A DNA stretch of 64,000 nt, from assembly GCF_002920895.1 (NCBI RefSeq), contig NZ_PQVG01000008.1:24237-88236 (forward strand). The letters are read 5' to 3'. The stretch comes from Flavobacterium alvei. GTDB lineage: Bacteria; Bacteroidota; Bacteroidia; Flavobacteriales; Flavobacteriaceae. Below, piece by piece: positions 18,320 to 27,748 of the stretch (the stretch's first letter is position 1; every line of letters begins with the position of its first letter). The notes under the pieces were generated by a model that made no database searches, was not told the origin of the DNA, and saw only the letters and a program-made list of their open reading frames with translations. Position numbers and translations under genes: made by a program.

Positions 18320-20170
18320 ATGAAAAAAAACGCACTACTTTTACTAATAGTTTTTCTAATTACAAACATAGTTTCTTCACAAGAATCCTGTTATAATTTA
18401 GATTTTGAAACGGGTACCCTTGTTGGTTGGGAAGGGGGAACGGGACAATGTTGTCCAGTAGAAATCAAATATTCAGGAATTATTAGAGGTAGGCATACTA
18501 TTATGAAGGGAAAAGGAGTTGATCCCAATACCTGCGATAATTTGTCAGTTGTAGCTCCTGGAGGTTCCTATTCTGCAAGATTAGGTAACGACAGCACGGG
18601 CAAAGAAGCCGAATCACTATCTTATACTGTCGATATTACAGAAGCCAATTCCTTATTTATTTATAAATACGCCGTTGTTTTACAAGATCCAGGTCATAAA
18701 CCCGAAGAGCAAGCCTACTTTAGGGTAAACATTTATAATGATAACAGAGAACTCATAGATCCTACTTGTGGTTCTTATAATGTAATTGCTACAAGCAATC
18801 TTCCTGGTTTTAAAACTTGTGATAAATATGGAGTTGTTTATAAAGATTGGACTACTGTAGGATTGGATTTAAGTCCTTATATCGGTAAAAATATTACTGT
18901 AGAATTCGAAACTAGTGATTGCTCGCTAGGAGGTCATTATGGATATGCTTATGTAGATGCTTATTGTTCCTCGCTTAGAATAGGTTCTAGTTATTGTGTT
19001 GATTCTAATGGGGTTACTCTTTCAGCTCCTACAGGTTTCGAGTATTTGTGGGAAACGGGTGAAACTACCCAAACAATAAAAATTGACAACCCTATTGACG
19101 GAAAAAAATACATTTGCGAATTGACATCTGTAACAGGATGTAAGGTTAATATTTCAACAGTTTTAAACCTTCAAGATCCTATAATTAATTTTGAAGTTGC
19201 TAATGCTTGCGATAAAAAAGAGGTTGTTTTTACAAATACCACCTTAAATACTGATAATACATTAAATACTTTTCTTTGGGATTTTGGTGATGGAACAACT
19301 TCTACAGTTGAAAATCCTAAACATACTTATGCTGCTCCTGGAAAGTACAATGTAACATTCGAATTTAAAAACATTTTAGGTTGTGAATTTAAAATGACCA
19401 AAGCAGTGACTATAAATCTAACTCCAGAACCTCATTTGAGCGATGGTGTAGTTTGTTTAGACTCAACCGGAAATTTAGTAAATGGTTATGTTTTGGACAC
19501 TGGTTTATCTGATGTTGAAAATGAATATCAATGGTTTTTGAATGGTACGTTACTTTTTGGCGATATAAAAAGCACTTATACCGCTCTTGAAAAGGGAAAA
19601 TATTCCGTATTGGTTACAAATTCAAAATCGGGCTGTTCTAATCAAGCTTTCGCATCAGTAACTTCATCGATAATGGCTAGTGATTTTATAGCAAATGTTA
19701 GTGAAGCTTTTGCAACAATTGGTTCTGTAAATGTTCAGGTTGTTGGAGGAACAGGGCCTTTTCGTTTTAAATTAGACGATAATGAATTTCAAGAATCCAA
19801 TGTTTTTAATGGATTGCCATACGGAGAACATAGCATTACAGTAAAGGATAGTGTTAATTGTACTTTAATCACTAAACCAATTACTATTATGGGATACCCC
19901 AAATTTTTCACACCTAATAATGATGGTATTAATGATTATTGGAATATTCCAAATTTCAAAAATTTCTATCAAGCACAGATTTATATTTTTGATCGATATG
20001 GTAAATTGATAAAAGAAATATCTCCAAAGGAATTAGGATGGGACGGTACTCGTCTTGGTAATTTTATGCCAGCTTCAGATTATTGGTTTACTTTGAATTA
20101 TACAGAAATGGATCAAAATGGGGATTTAAAATCAAAAACTTTTAAGTCTCATTTTTCTTTAAAGCGATAA
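18320..20170 (+). CDS. Secreted PKD-domain protein with T9SS type B (CHU_C-like) sorting domain
   Basis: 616 residues. Signal peptide about 1-21. The first 220 residues form a cysteine-containing beta-rich region with a lectin/adhesin look (FETG..GWEG, then YVDAYC). A PKD domain at about 288-366 contains WDFGDGTTS and ENPKHTY. The C-terminal domain from about 527 has FFTPNNDGINDYW, IFDRYGKLI and GWDGT, the hallmarks of type B sorting domains. Such proteins cross the outer membrane by type IX secretion and stay on the surface, often as adhesins. The gene stands alone between two terminators. A possible -7 box (TAATTTTG, 18233-18240) lies 80 bases upstream. The ligand is unknown. Confidence 0.88.
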   Translation: MKKNALLLLIVFLITNIVSSQESCYNLDFETGTLVGWEGGTGQCCPVEIKYSGIIRGRHTIMKGKGVDPNTCDNLSVVAPGGSYSARLGNDSTGKEAESLSYTVDITEANSLFIYKYAVVLQDPGHKPEEQAYFRVNIYNDNRELIDPTCGSYNVIATSNLPGFKTCDKYGVVYKDWTTVGLDLSPYIGKNITVEFETSDCSLGGHYGYAYVDAYCSSLRIGSSYCVDSNGVTLSAPTGFEYLWETGETTQTIKIDNPIDGKKYICELTSVTGCKVNISTVLNLQDPIINFEVANACDKKEVVFTNTTLNTDNTLNTFLWDFGDGTTSTVENPKHTYAAPGKYNVTFEFKNILGCEFKMTKAVTINLTPEPHLSDGVVCLDSTGNLVNGYVLDTGLSDVENEYQWFLNGTLLFGDIKSTYTALEKGKYSVLVTNSKSGCSNQAFASVTSSIMASDFIANVSEAFATIGSVNVQVVGGTGPFRFKLDDNEFQESNVFNGLPYGEHSITVKDSVNCTLITKPITIMGYPKFFTPNNDGINDYWNIPNFKNFYQAQIYIFDRYGKLIKEISPKELGWDGTRLGNFMPASDYWFTLNYTEMDQNGDLKSKTFKSHFSLKR

Positions 20171-20292
20171 TTTTACATCAAAGCCCATTTGATGACAGTA
20201 AGTAGTAATTTTTATTTCTCAAATTATTGATGAATTCAAAATTATTGCTGGAATTTGAGTAATAGTTAATCCAAAAAGCAGAATTAGTTAAA

Positions 20293-20337
20293 AAAATGCA
20301 TTCAATGTTTTTATATATTGGATGCATTTTTTTTATA
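20293..20337. terminator. Bidirectional terminator between convergent genes
   Basis: The stem AAAATGCATTCAAT / ATTGGATGCATTTT has A and T tracts on both sides. It lies between the stop of the T9SS type B gene (20170) and the stop of the SET-domain gene (20416). Confidence 0.75.
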
Positions 20338-20415
20338 TTTTTAACAAAAAGGTGTGTGTTTTTTTATGTGTTAAATAAAAACTTGTATATTTATAAAGTT
20401 TTTTAAGAAAATAGA

Positions 20416-20874
20416 TTACAATTCAGGTTTGTTAAACCAGCTTTCAATAGATTGTCCAGCAGATTCAGGCCCAAGATAATTTATAGTAATTTCCTCATCT
20501 TTTGCGATGGGTTGAACTGCTTCAAAAATCATAAGTTCTTTGTCTTTGTTGAAATAATAAATGGCATTGCAATTGTCTGAATGGTTGTATAAAGAGCCAT
20601 AACCTAGTGCAATTCCTGTATATTCGCTTTGTTCATCAATCATAAAAGCATAATAGTTTAACAACATATGCTTTCTAACTGTCATTTCCTGAAGTTTCAT
20701 TTTTATAATGGGACATTCTTCAATAATGGAGCCAACTTTAATAGGATGTTGAGCAAAAACGCCACGACCGTGAATAGTTGAAATGGCAACATAAATAGAA
20801 TTATTGGGTTTAGTAACAAAAAAAATATTTTTATCACTTTTAAATTTCTTGAAATATGAAAAAAACGATCGCAT
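20416..20874 (-). CDS. SET domain protein (putative protein-lysine methyltransferase)
   Basis: 152 residues covering a minimal SET domain: HGRGVFA near residue 35, the NHS motif at 97-99 (GSLYNHSDN), and EITINY (128-133), whose tyrosine is the catalytic-site residue of the family. SET proteins transfer methyl groups from S-adenosylmethionine to lysine. Bacterial targets are mostly unknown. No alternative ATG, GTG or TTG start keeps the whole domain, so the ATG at 20874 is the likely start. That places the first 19 bases over the start of the divergent secreted-protein gene at 20856. No promoter match is visible on the minus strand. Confidence 0.8.
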   Translation of the reverse strand: MRSFFSYFKKFKSDKNIFFVTKPNNSIYVAISTIHGRGVFAQHPIKVGSIIEECPIIKMKLQEMTVRKHMLLNYYAFMIDEQSEYTGIALGYGSLYNHSDNCNAIYYFNKDKELMIFEAVQPIAKDEEITINYLGPESAGQSIESWFNKPEL

Positions 20875-21320
20875 TAATTGGAGCTTTTTTTATGGGTGCT
20901 TTAGCGTTTGCGCAAGTTAGCAAAAAAGATACTATAAATAAAACAGCTAGTAGGAAAGTAATGAGTAATGATTTGAAAAGTATGCCTTCAGATGCTGATA
21001 ATGAGGTTAAAAGCGATGCAATTAAGAGGGGATATAACCAAAAAACGAGTAGTCAACAAAACGGATATATGAAAATTTCTGATCAAACTTCTCAAAGTAG
21101 TAAAGCATCAGTTATCCAAAAAGGCAAATCTTCTGCTACATCAATGTCAGATGAAACAATTACTCAGAAGGGAAGAGAGGGAAAAATGACAACTACAGAA
21201 AAACAACATTATACCATAAAAATGAGTAATGCAGATAAGAAAGTTGTTAAAGACAGTATTTCTAAGCCTACAAAATCTTCGGATACTTTTATAAAAATAT
21301 CAGATGTAAAAGGAGAATAA
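20856..21320 (+). CDS. Small secreted protein of unknown function, Ser/Thr/Lys-rich
   Basis: 154 residues: a clear signal peptide (about 1-20, ending AFAQ) followed by a low-complexity, strongly charged chain rich in Ser, Thr, Lys and Asp. I recognise no family over the whole length. One short stretch, TQKGREGKM near residues 107-115, resembles a segment I recall from Hcp-type tube proteins; the next gene carries the other Hcp-like motif. The start overlaps the divergent SET gene by 19 bases. It is probably exported to the periplasm or beyond. The gene may be a decayed or repurposed fragment, but its frame is intact. Confidence 0.7.
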   Translation: MKKTIALIGAFFMGALAFAQVSKKDTINKTASRKVMSNDLKSMPSDADNEVKSDAIKRGYNQKTSSQQNGYMKISDQTSQSSKASVIQKGKSSATSMSDETITQKGREGKMTTTEKQHYTIKMSNADKKVVKDSISKPTKSSDTFIKISDVKGE

Positions 21321-21486
21321 TATTTTTTTTAATTTGTAACCATATGTATTTTAGCTGTTTACATTTTTGAAAAACAATTCAGTACTATTTTTTTTAATAT
21401 TTTTAATTTTAAGGGGTAACAATTTTTGGACTTAAAGTATCTACTACTATAACAACAAATAAACTAACATTTTAACTTTAGAAATC

Positions 21487-22176
21487 ATGAAAAATCAATT
21501 TATTATTACAGTAGCATTTATTGCCGTAACAAGTTTTACAAATTCATTATTAGCACAACAACCCGCTGCCAAAACTGCTGGTTATGATCTCAAAACTGCA
21601 AAAGGACTTAGTTGCAGTGTCGTTAGTACAGACCAAGGTTGCTCGCTTAATTTCACAAAAATTGAAATGTCTTACAGAGATGGTGCCAGCGGAATGGCTA
21701 CTGGAAAAAGACAGCACAAACCTTTTGTTGTAATATATGATGTGAGTTCAAGTGATAATTCAGTTAGCCAAGTGAAAAGCCCAAGAGATGCAGCTAGCGG
21801 ACAAGCAACGGGAAAAAGAACATCTTCAGTAACATCTGGAATGAGTGAAGTAAGTTCTAGTTCAACAGTTCAAGGTTCAGGTGGTGGAGCAGGAAAAGTT
21901 TCGATGCAAGATTTTCATTTCTCGATGAAAGGTAACGGAAAAACAATAAGTTTATCCTGTCCTGATGGCAGTTGTGATATTTCAACTGATTTGCCTGATG
22001 GTCAATACACATTATCTTGTGATTGGAGCTGGGGTTTGTCTCAAACAGGAACGATGTCTTCTGGAACTGGTGGAAAATCAAGCCCAAAAAGAGGTTCAGT
22101 TGACTTTTTATTAGATATTGAAAATGGTGCTTGTATGGCAATTAATCAAAAAGGAACAGGAGCTTCGAATAAATAG
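21487..22176 (+). CDS. Secreted protein with two RDxASGxATGKR repeats (Hcp-loop-like)
   Basis: 229 residues with a signal peptide (about 1-24, ending LLAQ). The motif RDGASGMATGKRQHKPFVV at about 60-78 recurs as SPRDAASGQATGKR at about 99-112. This matches, from memory, the SPRDxASGxxTGKRxHKP loop of Bacteroidota Hcp/TssD-like proteins. The remainder (a Ser/Gly-rich linker, then a beta-rich domain with four cysteines in LSCPDGSCD, LSCDW and GACM) is not Hcp. True Hcp proteins have no Sec signal, so this is not a T6SS tube subunit as such. It is followed by a terminator at 22188-22219. Its function is unknown. Confidence 0.75.
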   Translation: MKNQFIITVAFIAVTSFTNSLLAQQPAAKTAGYDLKTAKGLSCSVVSTDQGCSLNFTKIEMSYRDGASGMATGKRQHKPFVVIYDVSSSDNSVSQVKSPRDAASGQATGKRTSSVTSGMSEVSSSSTVQGSGGGAGKVSMQDFHFSMKGNGKTISLSCPDGSCDISTDLPDGQYTLSCDWSWGLSQTGTMSSGTGGKSSPKRGSVDFLLDIENGACMAINQKGTGASNK

Positions 22177-22187
22177 ATTAAATGATG

Positions 22188-22219
22188 AACAGGGAATCAG
22201 ATTTGATTTCCTGTTTTTA
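22188..22219 (+). terminator. Intrinsic terminator
   Basis: The stem AACAGGGAATCA / TGATTTCCTGTT (one mismatch) is followed by TTTAT, 11 bases past the preceding stop. Confidence 0.75.
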
Positions 22220-22261
22220 TTTAAAAAGTTATTTGGATTTTTTTACTAAAACAGAAACCAT

Positions 22262-23428
22262 ATGAATAACAATACGCTTCATTTGTCAATCTGTAAAAAA
22301 GCAAAAACTGTTGTATTTAATCCTTTTTTATTGTTTCTTCTTTTTCTTGTAGGAAATAGTTTGTTTGCTCAGAAAGATGTAATAATTAAAAAAGACAGTA
22401 TCGAAATTAGATGTAATATTCTAAAAGAAAATCACACAAAATATACCTATGCTTATATTAATTCAGCTAATAAAGTTGTAAAAGCATCAATTTTAAAATC
22501 AGTGGTAAGTACTATAAAATATGATAAATATGACTCTAATTTAGTTGCCAATAAATTATTTGACCCCGAACCAATTCCTGCGGGTGAAGAACCTGTAAAA
22601 TCGTATCAATTTACTTTTGGTATTGGTTTGAATGTTAGCAATATATTAGAATTTAATTCGTCTTCGGGACCTGATAAAAAAGCTTTTTCAGCAACAAGTG
22701 CTTTAGATTTAGGATTAGATTATTACAAAGAAGGAAATAGATTTGCAATGACCAATGAACTTCATTGGAATCTTTCCTTACAAAAAACAGGAATTTCTGC
22801 TACAGATCATATTCAAAAAGTCAGTGATGAATTCGTAACCTTACACGATTTCTCCTATTCACTGGGCAAAAGCAGCAAGTGGAACGTAAATTTAATTGTC
22901 AAAACAAACACTTCTATTTTTACCACTTTTGATGGTAATTATTTTAAAGATTACAACAATAACGGAAAGATTCAAGGTTTTTTAAGTCCTTATGAAATTG
23001 TGCTTTCGCCAGGAATAAAATACCAACCCAATGATTATTTCAGACTTTCTTTTGCACCTTATTCCGTTAGTTTATATGGATTGACAAGCCAAGAGATTGC
23101 TAATACAGGATTTTATACCCAAACATTTGATACAAATAATAACTATGATTTATTTGTTTTTAAACAATTGGGTGCAGAGCTTAATATTTGGTACGACAGG
23201 AAATACAAAAAATGGTTAGAAATGCAATATCGATTAGGAATTTCTTCGGACTATTTTTCAGAAACTTCAACGACTGTTCTGTTTGAAGGCTTATTTATTA
23301 CAAAATTTAAAATCTATAAAAATATTTCTTTGTCTCATAGAGCGAGTTTGAAAGGAGACTTTATGGAGAGTCCTTTTAAACCTTATTACAAGCAAACCAT
23401 TTTGTTAGGATATTCAAAAAGCTTTTGA
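22262..23428 (+). CDS. Predicted outer-membrane beta-barrel protein (DUF3078-like)
   Basis: 388 residues. An extended signal peptide (hydrophobic 20-36, ending LFAQ) is followed by a short soluble part (to about 105), then alternating amphipathic strands rich in aromatic residues to a C-terminal phenylalanine (GYSKSF). That end is typical of outer-membrane barrels folded by BAM. Segments such as GLDYYKEGNRFAMTNELHWN and SPGIKYQPNDYFRLSFAPYS recall the DUF3078 family of Bacteroidota barrels, but I cannot confirm the match. The preceding terminator suggests its own promoter. No ligand or transport role can be inferred. Confidence 0.7.
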   Translation: MNNNTLHLSICKKAKTVVFNPFLLFLLFLVGNSLFAQKDVIIKKDSIEIRCNILKENHTKYTYAYINSANKVVKASILKSVVSTIKYDKYDSNLVANKLFDPEPIPAGEEPVKSYQFTFGIGLNVSNILEFNSSSGPDKKAFSATSALDLGLDYYKEGNRFAMTNELHWNLSLQKTGISATDHIQKVSDEFVTLHDFSYSLGKSSKWNVNLIVKTNTSIFTTFDGNYFKDYNNNGKIQGFLSPYEIVLSPGIKYQPNDYFRLSFAPYSVSLYGLTSQEIANTGFYTQTFDTNNNYDLFVFKQLGAELNIWYDRKYKKWLEMQYRLGISSDYFSETSTTVLFEGLFITKFKIYKNISLSHRASLKGDFMESPFKPYYKQTILLGYSKSF

Positions 23429-23474
23429 TTAGAAAGCAAACTATTCTATTTCAATTTAAACTATATAAAAAATG

Positions 23475-23517
23475 AAACGACTCTTTTAGTGTTTTAAACT
23501 CTGAAAGGGTCGTTTTG
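23475..23517 (+). terminator. Intrinsic terminator after the barrel gene
   Basis: The imperfect stem AAACGACTCTTTTAG / CTGAAAGGGTCGTTT is followed by TTGTCG, about 45 bases past the stop. The U-tract is short. Confidence 0.65.
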
Positions 23518-23656
23518 TCGCTTATTAAAATAAACGATAAAGTCTAAAATAGCTTTTGATGATGCAGGATGGTACAGGATACTATATTATGTCTTTAAGG
23601 CTAAATTAGCTTTTAACTAAAATAGTAGCTAATAACCAAAATTACAACCAATTTTT

Positions 23657-26600
23657 ATGAAACAAAATAATTTTATTGTTAAGCATTTGCTTAAAATTTT
23701 TATGATTTGTGGGTTAATCATCACTTTTGGTGATTTAAATGCTCAAACATTATCATTTCCAGAGGCTTCTGGTTTTGGACGATACACACTTGGAGCAAGA
23801 GGATATGCAACTCCTGAAGTTTATTTTGTAACAAATTTAGACGATAGTGGAGCAGGTTCATTTCGAGATGCAGTTAGTAAACCGGGTAGGTTTGTAATAT
23901 TTAAAGTTGGTGGTGTCATTAAACTAGCGTCTGCAATTGCAGTAGCAGCTAACACAACTATTGCTGGACAAACCGCACCTGGCGAAGGTATTGTACTTTT
24001 AGGAAAAGTATCCTTTTCTGGGTCAAGTAATACAATAGCTCGATACCTTCGTATTCGTTATGGAGATACGACACAAAATCAAGATGCTTCTGGTATCTCA
24101 AATGGAGCTAATATCATTTTGGATCATATGACTTTTACTTGGGGTACTGATGAAGTATTTTCTATTAACTGGGACAGTAAAGGAACTAGCCCTGATAATA
24201 TAACTCTTCAAAATTGTATTATAGGTCAAGGTTTGCATCGTCACAATCACTCTGCCGGAGGATTGATGCAGCCATCTGGTGGAAAGATAAGTTTAATTGG
24301 GAATTTATACATCTGTAATAAAACGCGAAATAATAAAATTAAAGGAATTAATGAATTTGTAAATAACGTGGTTTATAATTGGGGTAATTATGGCAATACT
24401 TATGGACATGTCGAATCTGGTGATGCCTACATTATGGGTGGAGATTCAGCAGGAAGTTCAGACGTAAACATTATCAATAATTATTTTATTGGAGGTCCTA
24501 ATACAAGTACTACAGTTTCTACTCCTTTCAATAGAGGTAACTCACTTTTCTCTCTATACGGAGCGGGTAATTATTTCGATAATAATAGAAATGGTATTTT
24601 GGATGGAACATTAGTTCCTGCCGATTTAACAGGATATCCTGTTGAAGATGCGGCTTCTATTTTGGCAACGCCGTATGATTATCCAATGAAGAATACTACT
24701 TTAACTGCTCAAGATGCATTTGATAAAATTGTTTTAGGTGTTGGAGCATCTTATCCAAGACGTGATCAGGTTGACAATTTGATGATTTCTGATTTGATGT
24801 CAAAAGGAACAACAGCAACTTATGTTTATGTTCAAACGGATTTAACGAAAGCCCCATATAATTTTAGTAACGGTGGTGCTGGACATGTTTATGGTGCTCC
24901 AGCTCCTTTGGATACTGATAGTGATGGAATGCCAGATGCTTGGGAAGATGCCAATGGCTTGAATAAAAACGTTGCCGATGCTTTGGCTGTAAGCACTACT
25001 TATGCACCGTATTTGAATATAGAAGTTTATATAAATGGTCTAACCAATACAACACCTACTGATTTTATTATACCTCCAACTAATGTGACTTTTACTAATG
25101 TAATTACTACTGAGGTTCCAGCCGCAAGCTCTTTTACTGTGAATTGGAATGATAATGCTGCTAATGAAACTAATTATGTATTAGAACGTTCTACAGATGG
25201 AACTAATTTTACGGTAATTGCAACATTGGGGGCTAATGTAACAAGTTATAACGAATCAGGTTTAACACCAAATACTTTATATTATTATAGAGTTAAAGCT
25301 ATCAATGCTACAGAATCATCGGTTTATACTTCGATTGCATCCTTAACTACTCCGCCAATTCCATCGGCTCCAACTAAACCATCAGCTCCATCGCCTGCTT
25401 CAGGATCAAATACTGTTGAGTTAGTTAGTGGTAATTTAACTTTAAAATGGACGGGTAGTTCAAACACAACCACTTATTCAATTTATTTTGGAACTGATGC
25501 AGCAAATTTGACTAAGCTAGCCGATCTTGCTTATGTTGCTTCTCCTTCTTATGTAGTTAATGGTCTAATTCCTGCCACAACTTACTATTGGAGAATAGAT
25601 GCTTCTAATGTAAAAGGAAATATAATTGGGGATGTGTGGAGTTTCAAAGCATTGACTCCTGAGCTTGTTGGCCATTGGCCTTTTAAAGAAGTTGCTGGCG
25701 ACGGACAACAAATTGCCGATATTTCAACTTATGCTAATAATGGTCAAATTGATGCAGCTTATGATAATAGTGCTGTAAGAGTAGCTGGTAAAGCCAATAA
25801 TGCGATAGATTTCTCGACATTATTACCCAATAAACTTATGGTAAGTGTCCCAAATCAGGATAATCTTTTTTTTGATAAAAATTCATTTACTGTTTCATTT
25901 TGGATGAAAGCTGATGCAAGTATGCTACCGGCAACGTCTCCAACAGCTTTAAGTTCTTATATATTGTGCAAAGGCTCAATGACTAAAAATACCATAACAG
26001 GCGCGACAGGTAGAAGATTTAATGTCGAAATTAAAAGTAATCAATTGCGTTTTGCTATAGATAATGATGTAACTAAAACAGAACTTAATTCAACATTAGC
26101 AGCAACTAGTTATTTTAACAGTACTTGGGTTAATGTGGTTATTATGAGAGATATTACCGCAGCCAAAATGAGGATATATACCAATGGTGTTTTAACCGGC
26201 GAGAAGGCAGATGCAACAGGAACTTCAGTAGGTATAGGTGAACCAACAGATTTAGTAATTGGTAACATCGGAGCGCTAGAGTTGTTTGCTAATACCACTC
26301 CTGCACCATACAAAGGATTGTTTGACGAACTAAAAATGTTTAATTATGTCCTTACAGCATCAGAAGTAACAGCCCTGTACAATCAAGCTATGTTAAGTAA
26401 TGAAAAATTTAGCTTTAACAATTATGGTACTGTTTATCCTAATCCTGTAAAAGACCAAATTTTTGTTAGTATTCCTAGTTACAAACAATCGCAGGCAACT
26501 GCCACATTAAGTGATATTTCAGGAAGAATTATCCTTAAAGAGAAAGTTGTTTCTGATTTGAATGGAACTTTTACTTTAAATATTGCAAACAAAAAAGTGT

Positions 26601-26668
26601 CAGGAATATATATATTGAATGTTTCTGGCGAAAATTTAAATAGTAGTTTTAAAGTTGTGGCAGAATAA
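23657..26668 (+). CDS. Polysaccharide lyase 1-like protein with FN3, LamG and T9SS type A sorting domain
   Basis: 1003 residues. Signal peptide to about 30. Residues 35-345 form a right-handed beta-helix with the pectate-lyase pattern: FPEASGFGRYTLGARG at the start, FKVGGVIKL, NTTIAGQTAPGEGI, and ILDHMTFTWGTDE. An acidic Ca2+-binding-like stretch (DTDSDGMPDAWED, about 418-430) follows. Two fibronectin-III-like modules (about 473-565 and 568-668), a LamG/concanavalin-like domain (about 669-909) and a C-terminal type A sorting domain (from about 921: VYPNPV, then SGIYILNV) complete it. It should be secreted by T9SS and cut pectin or a related polyuronate by beta-elimination. No other pectin gene is near, so the substrate is inferred from the family only. 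Confidence 0.85.
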   Translation: MKQNNFIVKHLLKIFMICGLIITFGDLNAQTLSFPEASGFGRYTLGARGYATPEVYFVTNLDDSGAGSFRDAVSKPGRFVIFKVGGVIKLASAIAVAANTTIAGQTAPGEGIVLLGKVSFSGSSNTIARYLRIRYGDTTQNQDASGISNGANIILDHMTFTWGTDEVFSINWDSKGTSPDNITLQNCIIGQGLHRHNHSAGGLMQPSGGKISLIGNLYICNKTRNNKIKGINEFVNNVVYNWGNYGNTYGHVESGDAYIMGGDSAGSSDVNIINNYFIGGPNTSTTVSTPFNRGNSLFSLYGAGNYFDNNRNGILDGTLVPADLTGYPVEDAASILATPYDYPMKNTTLTAQDAFDKIVLGVGASYPRRDQVDNLMISDLMSKGTTATYVYVQTDLTKAPYNFSNGGAGHVYGAPAPLDTDSDGMPDAWEDANGLNKNVADALAVSTTYAPYLNIEVYINGLTNTTPTDFIIPPTNVTFTNVITTEVPAASSFTVNWNDNAANETNYVLERSTDGTNFTVIATLGANVTSYNESGLTPNTLYYYRVKAINATESSVYTSIASLTTPPIPSAPTKPSAPSPASGSNTVELVSGNLTLKWTGSSNTTTYSIYFGTDAANLTKLADLAYVASPSYVVNGLIPATTYYWRIDASNVKGNIIGDVWSFKALTPELVGHWPFKEVAGDGQQIADISTYANNGQIDAAYDNSAVRVAGKANNAIDFSTLLPNKLMVSVPNQDNLFFDKNSFTVSFWMKADASMLPATSPTALSSYILCKGSMTKNTITGATGRRFNVEIKSNQLRFAIDNDVTKTELNSTLAATSYFNSTWVNVVIMRDITAAKMRIYTNGVLTGEKADATGTSVGIGEPTDLVIGNIGALELFANTTPAPYKGLFDELKMFNYVLTASEVTALYNQAMLSNEKFSFNNYGTVYPNPVKDQIFVSIPSYKQSQATATLSDISGRIILKEKVVSDLNGTFTLNIANKKVSGIYILNVSGENLNSSFKVVAE

Positions 26669-26693
26669 ACAATTCAAGTTATTTATTTTTCAC

Positions 26694-26730
26694 AAAAAAA
26701 CCGTTTTAGATTTTTCTAAAACGGTTTTTT
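26694..26730. terminator. Bidirectional terminator
   Basis: A long perfect stem, AAACCGTTTTAGA / TCTAAAACGGTTT, is flanked by A and T runs. It lies between the convergent lyase and acyltransferase genes. Confidence 0.88.
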
Positions 26731-26753
26731 GTATTCAATAGACATTCTAAAAT

Positions 26754-27632
26754 CTATCTTTTATGTTTCCAACGTTTGTGAGTCCACAAATAATATTCAG
26801 GGGCTTCATAAATTTGTTGTTCAACTAGTTTTAAGAATTTATCAGTAATTTGATAGTTTGGAACTTCTTTAGCATTTTCCGAAAGGATTTCAAAACTAGC
26901 TTCATAAAAACCACGTTTTACTTTTTTGACTTTCAAGAAAATGACATTCATATCATATTTTTTCGAAAGCATTTCAGCTCCAGTATGAACAGGAACTTCG
27001 ATTCCCATAAATTTTTGCCAATGAAAAGCAGAAGCAACTTTGGGCGATTGGTCACTAGCAAATCCGTAAATAGACAACAAATGATTATTTTTATTTTTAA
27101 TAATATACGGAACCGTTTCTTTAGTCGTTATTAATGCTGCCTTAAATCGGGAACGAATATCACGAACTAATTTATCAAAATAAGGATTTGCAATTTTTTT
27201 GTAAATAGCAAATGCACTGAAATTTACATAGGTATTCATCGAAATAACCCATTCATAACTAGCATAATGAGCCAGCATCATAGCAATGCTTTTATCTTGT
27301 TCTTCAAGTTTTTTATATACTTCAAGATTAGGAAATACAAAACGCTTGCTGATCTCTTTTTTTGAAATAGTCATTGTTTTAATCATTTCAAGAAACATAT
27401 CGCACAAATGTCTAAATGATTTTTTTTCGATGTTTAATCGTTCGGAAGCAGACAACTGAGGCAATGCCAATGCTAAATTTTCCCGCACTGTTTTTTTTCG
27501 GTAACCAATTACATAATAAACAATTAGATACATGAAATCTGAAAAAAGATACAATAGTTTAAATGGCAACATCGAAATGCACCATAAAAACGGATAAACA
27601 ATAAGGTAAATAAGAAAACGCATTAACTCCAT
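26754..27632 (-). CDS. Lysophospholipid/lipid A acyltransferase family protein (LpxL/HtrB-like)
   Basis: 292 residues with one or two N-terminal hydrophobic segments (about 5-42) that anchor it to the inner membrane. The HX4E acyltransferase motif is present as His122 to Glu127 (AHYASYEW), followed by IYKKIANPYFD and a late GFASDQSP segment. The C-terminus ends YLWTHKRWKHKR, the usual WxHxRwk signature of Bacteroidota members. Such enzymes add a secondary acyl chain to lipid A or ornithine/aminolipids; which acceptor is used cannot be read. A TATATTTG box lies 8 bases upstream of the ATG, without a clear TTG partner. It is divergent from the rhomboid gene. Confidence 0.88.
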   Translation of the reverse strand: MELMRFLIYLIVYPFLWCISMLPFKLLYLFSDFMYLIVYYVIGYRKKTVRENLALALPQLSASERLNIEKKSFRHLCDMFLEMIKTMTISKKEISKRFVFPNLEVYKKLEEQDKSIAMMLAHYASYEWVISMNTYVNFSAFAIYKKIANPYFDKLVRDIRSRFKAALITTKETVPYIIKNKNNHLLSIYGFASDQSPKVASAFHWQKFMGIEVPVHTGAEMLSKKYDMNVIFLKVKKVKRGFYEASFEILSENAKEVPNYQITDKFLKLVEQQIYEAPEYYLWTHKRWKHKR

Positions 27633-27748
27633 ATTTTCAACAAATATAATTCAAAAAATGGTCAGGATAGTAATTTTAGATTCATTGCTCTATTTTATTA
27701 CCACAAATATTAATTAGATTTACATCTTAAAATACATTCAAATTAGTT

